Source: Anaerolineaceae bacterium (GTDB lineage: Bacteria > Chloroflexota > Anaerolineae > Anaerolineales > Anaerolineaceae). Taken from it: a stretch of 11,444 bases of DNA. Made by a program: the position numbers and the translations under genes. The first letter of the stretch is position 1. Each line of letters starts with the position of its first letter. The stretch covers positions 1-11,444 of the forward strand of contig JAQTMA010000056.1 of assembly GCA_028714615.1 (NCBI GenBank). The letters run 5' to 3'. The notes under the pieces are model-generated. The model searched no databases and had not been told where the DNA came from. It saw only the letters and a program-made list of their open reading frames with translations. Positions 7,710-11,444 of this stretch are shown here, piece by piece.

Positions 7710-8393
7710 TCATCCAAGGGTGGGCGGGGTAACCAACCGGTAACCCGCTCCTCGAACCGTCTCGAACAACTTGGCTTCGTGCATGTCATCAATTTTGCGG
7801 CGTAACCGGCGGATATAAACATCGATTACATTCGAACTCCCCTCAAAATCATAATTCCAGATATGGCTTTCAGCCATCTCCCGGGTGATCAGCCGGTCAG
7901 GGTTGCGCATAAAGTATTCCAACAAAGAATATTCCTTCGCGGTCAGGTCAATTTCCTGACCGGCGCGTTGTACTCGATGAGCTGCCGGGTCCAGTTTAAG
8001 GTCCCCCACGGAGAGCACCCCTGACTTATCGCTGGATTCTCGGCGCAGGAGAGCCCGTAAACGGGCGCGGAGCTCACTAAGCGAGAATGGTTTAACCAAA
8101 TAATCGTCTGCTCCACTGTCCAGACCCGTGATACGATCCTCGATCGTATCACGGGCTGTCAGCATCAAGATCGGCGTGTTTACCCGGTTGTCGCGTAAAT
8201 CCTGACAGACCTGCATGCCGTTTTTCTTCGGTAGCATGATATCCAAGACGATGGCATCGTAGGAGGTCACCTCTGCCAGTTGCTCACCTTCCAAACCGTC
8301 ATAAGCGGTGTCAATAGCATACCCATCCTCAGACAGGCTCATCTTCAAGGAGTCACTCAGGCGATGATTGTCCTCGACCAACAAGATACGCAT
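7710..8393 (-). CDS. OmpR/PhoB-family response regulator
   Basis: This 227-aa transcription factor has a receiver domain (1-118) with the acidic pair Glu7 and Asp8, the phospho-acceptor Asp51 in VLDIMLP, Thr79 in LMLTARD, and Lys101 in LVKPF. All catalytic positions are present. A winged-helix DNA-binding domain (about 126-224) has EIDLTAKEYSLLEYF (147-161), the recognition helix region SSNVIDVYIRRLRRKID (186-202) and VRGAGYRL (213-220). It should bind direct repeats as a dimer when phosphorylated. The ATG at 8393 has GGAGG seven bases upstream. First gene of the two-gene signalling operon, divergent from the coiled-coil/ApbE/ferric-reductase operon, which is a natural target. Codons 81-90 contain a perfect 14-bp inverted repeat at DNA level (listed separately). 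Confidence 0.96.
   Translation of the reverse strand: MRILLVEDNHRLSDSLKMSLSEDGYAIDTAYDGLEGEQLAEVTSYDAIVLDIMLPKKNGMQVCQDLRDNRVNTPILMLTARDTIEDRITGLDSGADDYLVKPFSLSELRARLRALLRRESSDKSGVLSVGDLKLDPAAHRVQRAGQEIDLTAKEYSLLEYFMRNPDRLITREMAESHIWNYDFEGSSNVIDVYIRRLRRKIDDMHEAKLFETVRGAGYRLVTPPTLG
8125..8155. repeat. Perfect 14-bp inverted repeat inside the response-regulator gene
   Basis: Left arm CCCGTGATACGATC (8125-8138), spacer CTC (8139-8141), right arm GATCGTATCACGGG (8142-8155). The arms are exact reverse complements and would form a 14-bp stem with a 3-nt loop in RNA. It encodes the conserved receiver stretch ARDTIEDRITG after Thr79. There is no T-run beside it, so it is not a standard intrinsic terminator. 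It may be a coincidence of codon choice in a conserved motif, or an mRNA structure. Confidence 0.9.
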
Positions 8394-8400
8394 ACCTTAT

Positions 8401-8405
8401 CCTCC
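8401..8405 (-). promoter_or_regulatory. Shine-Dalgarno of the response-regulator gene
   Basis: GGAGG on the minus strand with a 7-nt spacer to the ATG at 8393. It fixes that start. Confidence 0.8.
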
Positions 8406-8453
8406 AGAACGGCTTCCATTTTCGGCCATCCGTTCTATTCTTGAATAAATTCT

Positions 8454-8482
8454 AGCATAAACGGTTAACAGGAGCATGACAA
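8454..8482 (-). promoter_or_regulatory. Sigma-70-type promoter of the two-component operon
   Basis: On the minus strand, TTGTCA (8482-8477; 5 of 6 to the -35 consensus) and TATGCT (8459-8454; 4 of 6 to the -10 consensus) are separated by exactly 17 bp. The transcript would start near 8447, about 53 nt before the regulator ATG, and includes the GGAGG site at 8405-8401. A 12-bp inverted repeat, TATTC-TT-GAATA (8436-8447), covers the expected start point and could be an operator. Confidence 0.6.
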
Positions 8483-8525
8483 TTTCTAAAACTGAGATCC
8501 CTTTTTGTTTCATGGAACTGTCATC

Positions 8526-8596
8526 TTGAATCGATATACTTTCCACAAGTTGAATTTGATCTTGTTTGTCGTTTTATGTTTGTCGATACAGAGGAG
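8526..8596 (+). promoter_or_regulatory. Candidate promoter and leader of the coiled-coil/ApbE operon
   Basis: A good -10 (TATACT, 8535-8540; 5 of 6) has no recognisable -35 at 16-18 bp, which suggests activation by a regulator. TTGAAT occurs at 8526-8531 and 8550-8555 (24 nt apart, each followed by a GAT), and again at 8441-8446 in front of the divergent gene. A 9-bp direct repeat TGTTTGTCG lies at 8563-8571 and 8577-8585 in the presumed leader. GAGGAG (8591-8596) is the ribosome-binding site for the ATG at 8606. The neighbouring OmpR-type regulator is the obvious candidate to act here, but no site can be assigned to it by sequence alone. Confidence 0.45.
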
Positions 8597-8605
8597 ACAC
8601 AAGAG

Positions 8606-9013
8606 ATGAAAACATTCCGAGCCATTTTAGCCGCCCTGGCGGTTACGGCAGTGATTGGAATTTCCATGTTTGTAGTTGGCGCCAATGCCTTAGCGAATAA
8701 AAACACCCTACCAATCACTAACTCACCGCAGTCGGCAATCACGAACACCCCAAACACGGCGTCCAATGATGCTCAAATAGCGCAGTTGCAAGCTCTGGTC
8801 AAACAGTACCAGGAACGAGATAACCAATATCAGACAGAATTGAATGATGCAGCCCAGAAATTATCCCAGGCAAACCAGCAGCTTGATCAACAAAACCAGA
8901 GCCTAACCCAATACCAACAATTACTGGTAGTCCTACAACAGCGCGGCATCATCCAGGTCAACCAGAGCGGGCAGATCATGATCCCTCGCGGCGGATTTGG
9001 TAACGATAATTAG
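8606..9013 (+). CDS. Exported or anchored glutamine-rich coiled-coil protein
   Basis: This 135-aa protein has an N-terminal hydrophobic helix (about 5-27) after a Lys/Arg start, so it is a signal peptide (cleavage possible after AxA near 26-30) or a membrane anchor. A Thr/Asn/Pro linker follows (32-54). Residues about 55-113 form a heptad-like coiled coil very rich in Gln, with many QL and QQ pairs. The tail ends in IIQVNQSGQIMIPRGGFGND. The ATG at 8606 is chosen over the frame's earlier ATG at 8576 because GAGGAG lies 9 nt before it. No enzyme motif and no family I recognise. First gene of the divergent operon, 36 nt before the small proline-rich protein. Position suggests a structural or adaptor role for the membrane redox module, or being the output sensed by the adjacent kinase (inference). 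Confidence 0.8.
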   Translation: MKTFRAILAALAVTAVIGISMFVVGANALANKNTLPITNSPQSAITNTPNTASNDAQIAQLQALVKQYQERDNQYQTELNDAAQKLSQANQQLDQQNQSLTQYQQLLVVLQQRGIIQVNQSGQIMIPRGGFGNDN

Positions 9014-9049
9014 CCCATCCTCACGGAATCATGATTTTGGAGTATAGAA

Positions 9050-9346
9050 ATGAAACCATTAAAACTTGGATTGCGCATCTGGATCGCACTATCGAGCATC
9101 ATTGCTTTTTTGGGTGGCTGGGCTTTGTTTTCCCACGCCAACAAACCCGTCTCAATCTTTTCGGCCCCCAGTCAGAGTCAGAGCATCGATTCGGGCGCCC
9201 TGGCGCCGATCCCGACGCTTCCCCCGGTGCCTTCACTCGACCAACTCACCAATGGGTCAAGGAATAGCGCTATTCAACCGCTACCTCCGCTTCCCCAGAT
9301 CAGCTCGCAGCAATTCATGCCGCGTTTGCGCACCATGGGGTCATGA
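9050..9346 (+). CDS. Small membrane-anchored proline-rich protein
   Basis: This 98-aa protein has the positive start MKPLKLGLR, one hydrophobic helix (about 9-28) and an extracytoplasmic tail. The tail is rich in Pro and Ser, with PIPTLPPVPSL (53-63) and IQPLPPLPQI (75-84). A TTGGAG seven bases upstream supports the ATG at 9050. Its TGA overlaps the apbE ATG by four bases (ATGA), so translation is likely coupled and the gene is real despite its size. It has no Cys or heme motif. It contains DSGAL (47-51), which resembles the flavinylation signature but lacks the Thr/Ser that would carry FMN, so it is not an evident ApbE substrate. No family recognised. Confidence 0.75.
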   Translation: MKPLKLGLRIWIALSSIIAFLGGWALFSHANKPVSIFSAPSQSQSIDSGALAPIPTLPPVPSLDQLTNGSRNSAIQPLPPLPQISSQQFMPRLRTMGS

Positions 9347-10272
9347 TGAGGTACCGCGAATTCCGAGCGATGAATACCAGCATTCTCCTGGCCGCCAGTG
9401 GGCGTCCGGAAGAAATCGAGGTAGGTTTTCAACATACTGAGGCATTTATCCGGGCCAGCGAACAACGATTTACCCGCTTCTCAGATGAAAGCGAGCTGGC
9501 TCATCTCAACCGGTCTGCTGGTGAGTGGTTCCTGGCAACGGATGACCTCTACGAAGTGGTCCAAACTGCCGTTAAATTCCACGGCGAAACCGGAAAATTG
9601 TTTGACCCGGGGATTTTACCCGCACTAGAACGAGCAGGGTATGACCGTTCGATGGACGAGCTCCGAGCGCATGGAGGGGAAGTACAAACCGTCCCGGTCG
9701 CACTAAAACAAGCAGAATTTGATCAGGTTGAGCTCGATCCAGACTGCAAGCGCATCCGACTTCCTTCTGGACTCAAAATCGACCTGGGAGGGATTGCTAA
9801 GGGTTGGATTGCAGAACGCGCCGCTCAAGTGCTTTCCGAGTTTAGCCAGGCTTGTGCGGTAGATGCCGGCGGCGACGCATTCATGATCGGTATACCTATC
9901 CATTCGGAGACCTGGCGGATTTCCCTGGAAGATCCGGGTGACTCGAGCCGCACGCTAGCGGTATTGAAAGTCCATCCGGGGGCCATCGCCACTTCGGCAA
10001 TTACCAAACGACGCTGGCAGCAGGGTGACAAGACCCACCACCATTTGATCGATCCGCGCACCCAACAGCCTGCGGACACCGATTGGCTTAGCGTGACGGT
10101 GGTGGCAAACCACGCCGCACAGGCGGAAGTCTACGCGAAATGCCTTTTGATTGGCGGATCTCAGGAAGTCAATGAAATCTCAAACCGGGCAACCGGGATC
10201 GAATTTATTGCCGTAGACCAGCACAAACGCATGTGGGGGTCACAGCACAGCAGGGAGTTACTCGATGTCTGA
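9343..10272 (+). CDS. apbE: FAD:protein FMN transferase ApbE
   Basis: This 309-aa enzyme of the ApbE family uses FAD to attach FMN covalently to a Thr/Ser of target flavoproteins, with Mg2+. Motifs in order: FRAMNTSI (7-14), FTRFSDESELAHLNRSAG (43-60), KLFDPGILPALERAGYD (85-101), KIDLGGIAKGWIAERA (145-160), VDAGGDAF (173-180), AIATSAITKRRW (214-225) and HHHLIDPRTQQP (232-243). The ATSAITKRRW/HHHLIDPRT pattern is the variant form of the usual ATSGD...HIIDP motif. There is no signal peptide or lipobox, unlike many ApbE lipoproteins, so it probably acts in the cytoplasm. It overlaps the preceding gene by 4 nt and the following gene by 8 nt. ApbE next to a ferric-reductase-like protein normally indicates flavin-based transmembrane electron transfer, but no FMN_bind protein with a D-x-x-S/T-G-A-T/S motif is seen in this window. 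Confidence 0.95.
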   Translation: MMRYREFRAMNTSILLAASGRPEEIEVGFQHTEAFIRASEQRFTRFSDESELAHLNRSAGEWFLATDDLYEVVQTAVKFHGETGKLFDPGILPALERAGYDRSMDELRAHGGEVQTVPVALKQAEFDQVELDPDCKRIRLPSGLKIDLGGIAKGWIAERAAQVLSEFSQACAVDAGGDAFMIGIPIHSETWRISLEDPGDSSRTLAVLKVHPGAIATSAITKRRWQQGDKTHHHLIDPRTQQPADTDWLSVTVVANHAAQAEVYAKCLLIGGSQEVNEISNRATGIEFIAVDQHKRMWGSQHSRELLDV

Positions 10273-11047
10273 TGGTAAATCGTTTTCTATTCAATCTCAC
10301 TCACCCGCGCCCAGATATATGAACGCGTTGACGATGCTGGGTTGGCTAGGGGGTACTATTATTTTGGTGACCGTATTCATGGTCGCCACCCTGCTGATGC
10401 AAGCGCCGGTCGGCAGCTCAGTCACCGGTTTTCTCAGTTGGTTATTTGCAGCCGACAGTGTGCAAGTGATGTGGTTTATTACCCGCGCGGCCGGGTTTAC
10501 CGCCTACATCCTCATCTGGCTTTCGGTCGCCTGGGGGCTGGCGGTCTCCAACAAGATCCTGGACCATCTGCTGCATCGCCAGATCACGTACGATTTTCAC
10601 CAGTTCATCTCACTGCTGGCGATTGGATTTCTCTTACTGCACATTGGGATTTTGCTCTTCGATCGTTATCTACCGTACAGCGTCTTACAAATCCTGGTTC
10701 CATTCCTTTCACCCTATCGCCCACTTTGGGTGGGGATCGGGGTTATCGCTTTCTACCTGACCCTTCTGGTGACGGTAACCTACTACCTGCGCGGTCGGAT
10801 TGGCATGAAGGCATTCCGCTCGATCCACGTGCTTAGCCTGGTTGCGTACCTGGGGGCTAGCATTCATGGGTTCTTTTCCGGCACCGACTCGTCCTTGATC
10901 TCCGTGCAATACTTATACGCAGGAACCTTTCTGGCGACGGTTTTCCTGATGGTATATTGGTTGATCTTTTTGGCTCAAAAGCATCCCGCTGGGAAACCTG
11001 GAGTTGTTCCGCAAAAGTCCGCTCCCGACCTTCCCCGTTCTCGATAG
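10265..11047 (+). CDS. Ferric-reductase-like transmembrane di-heme protein
   Basis: This 260-aa inner-membrane protein has about six hydrophobic helices (roughly 23-47, 67-93, 110-132, 156-175, 186-203 and 213-237) and resembles the ferric reductase-like transmembrane domain (also the NOX/YedZ core). Four helix histidines are the probable b-heme ligands: His112 and His126 in one helix (13 residues between), His188 and His201 in another (12 between), in IHVLSL and SIHGFFSGTDS. The cytoplasmic FAD/NAD(P)H half found in NOX-type enzymes is absent, so electrons must come from or go to a separate protein, presumably one carrying flavin from ApbE. The ATG at 10265 has AGGGAG seven bases upstream and overlaps the apbE end by 8 nt. 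Last gene of the operon; the tail is Lys/Pro-rich. Donor and acceptor are unknown. Confidence 0.88.
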   Translation: MSDGKSFSIQSHSPAPRYMNALTMLGWLGGTIILVTVFMVATLLMQAPVGSSVTGFLSWLFAADSVQVMWFITRAAGFTAYILIWLSVAWGLAVSNKILDHLLHRQITYDFHQFISLLAIGFLLLHIGILLFDRYLPYSVLQILVPFLSPYRPLWVGIGVIAFYLTLLVTVTYYLRGRIGMKAFRSIHVLSLVAYLGASIHGFFSGTDSSLISVQYLYAGTFLATVFLMVYWLIFLAQKHPAGKPGVVPQKSAPDLPRSR

Positions 11048-11201
11048 TTACATGTAAGGTTATCAGCAATGAAGTATTCATAGGGGTGGGTCTGTGACCC
11101 ACCCCTTGCTCTACATAAACGCATTGAAAACCTGAATTCCGGTCTTGTTGGCCAACCCCGGTATTAATGGTCCCAGGCCAACACCTGTTGAAAACCGGTA
11201 A
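11048..11201. other. Convergent intergenic region with two inverted repeats
   Basis: This 154-bp gap lies between the ferric-reductase-like gene (plus) and the cytochrome (minus). It holds no ORF of note. It contains the 11-bp hairpin at 11082-11106 and a second inverted repeat TGTTGGCC (11146-11153) / GGCCAACA (11176-11183) with a 22-nt loop, starting about 20 nt after the cytochrome stop. TTGAAAACC is repeated directly at 11124-11132 and 11188-11196. Confidence 0.6.
11082..11106. terminator. Probable bidirectional hairpin terminator
   Basis: A perfect 11-bp G+C-rich stem, AGGGGTGGGTC / GACCCACCCCT, with a TGT loop, 35 nt after the ferric-reductase-like stop and between two converging genes. 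It lacks a T-run on either side (TGCTCT on plus, ATGAATAC on minus), so it may act with a termination factor or only as a 3' end protector. Confidence 0.55.
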
Positions 11202-11444
11202 CTATTGGCTATTGAGAGAGATGACGTATGCAATCAGATCGGCAATGGCCTGATCGGAAATGATCTTATTATCTCCAAATGCAGGCATCGCCAACATCGG
11301 CCCTTTACCATCGGGAATTGAACCATGCTCGATGAACAGGTCGATGTTCAATGCGAAGGTTTTTGGATCTTTATTCAGCAAGGTTGAATCGATCGGGTTC
11401 AAGGACGGAACAAATCCGTCTTCTGACCCCGGATTGGGGATACC
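11202..11444 (-). CDS. C-terminal part of a c-type cytochrome (truncated by the window)
   Basis: The minus-strand frame is open from the window edge to TAG at 11204-11202 and gives 80 residues. They contain GFVPSLNP (10-17), a helical middle, the axial-ligand segment MPAFGD (53-58) with Met53 as probable sixth heme ligand, and the closing helix SDQAIADLIAYVISLN (63-78). This is the classic second half of a class I cytochrome c domain. The CxxCH heme-attachment motif would lie just beyond the window. It may be a stand-alone electron carrier or the last domain of a larger protein. Convergent with the redox operon; a role in the same electron route is possible but unproven. Confidence 0.85.
   Translation of the reverse strand, partial: GIPNPGSEDGFVPSLNPIDSTLLNKDPKTFALNIDLFIEHGSIPDGKGPMLAMPAFGDNKIISDQAIADLIAYVISLNSQ

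Noticed and set aside
8576..8605. Longer N-terminus for the coiled-coil protein (ATG at 8576)
   Set aside because: The added acidic residues would precede the signal helix, and the GAGGAG at 8591-8596 points to the ATG at 8606.
9188..9202. DSGAL in the 98-aa protein as a covalent FMN attachment site
   Set aside because: The flavinylation motif needs Thr or Ser after the GA pair. Here that position is Leu, and no FMN_bind domain surrounds it.
1..11444. CRISPR arrays, insertion sequences, tRNA or rRNA genes
   Set aside because: No regularly spaced repeats, transposase-like proteins, terminal inverted repeats or tRNA-like cloverleaf segments were seen on reading both strands.

Overview
The window (about 50% G+C, tightly packed, no rRNA or tRNA seen) looks like chromosomal DNA of a free-living bacterium. 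The gene style fits Chloroflexota, possibly Anaerolineae: a short ferric-reductase-like membrane protein paired with a cytoplasmic-type ApbE, small anchored proline-rich and glutamine-rich proteins, and an OmpR/HisKA pair. This placement is an impression from protein families, not a database result.

Left half, minus strand (about 6060 down to 179): a run of five closely spaced genes. In transcription order they are a membrane-anchored solute-binding-like protein, a TelA-family (toxic anion resistance) cytosolic helical protein, a lipoprotein fusing a solute-binding-like domain to a von Willebrand A (vWA) domain, a 205-aa two-helix membrane protein that resembles XpaC, and a 12-helix MFS transporter. 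Gaps in the first four are 10, 27 and 4 nt, so they are almost certainly one operon. The MFS gene follows after 42 nt and starts with TTG. No ABC permease or ATPase accompanies the two binding-type proteins, so they probably act in sensing or envelope stress rather than uptake. The first bases (65 to 1, minus) hold the start of a further gene that leaves the window.

Middle (6186-8393, minus): a two-component system. The OmpR-type response regulator comes first, the HisKA histidine kinase second. A good sigma-70-type promoter and a strong Shine-Dalgarno site precede the regulator. It reads toward the TelA operon, so co-transcription is possible, although 125 bp separate them.

Right half, plus strand (8606-11047): divergent from the regulator is a four-gene set. 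It encodes a 135-aa secreted or anchored coiled-coil protein, a 98-aa anchored proline-rich protein, ApbE (FAD:protein FMN transferase) and a six-helix ferric-reductase-like di-heme membrane protein. The last three overlap by 4 and 8 nt. This looks like a transmembrane electron-transfer module, but the flavin-carrying partner is not in the window. The divergent arrangement makes the two-component system a plausible regulator of it. A perfect 11-bp-stem hairpin follows, then the C-terminal part of a c-type cytochrome on the minus strand, truncated by the window end.

The most unusual item is the TelA / SBP / SBP-vWA / XpaC-like cassette. Next are a perfect 14-bp inverted repeat inside the response-regulator gene and repeated short motifs in the two regulatory intergenic regions.
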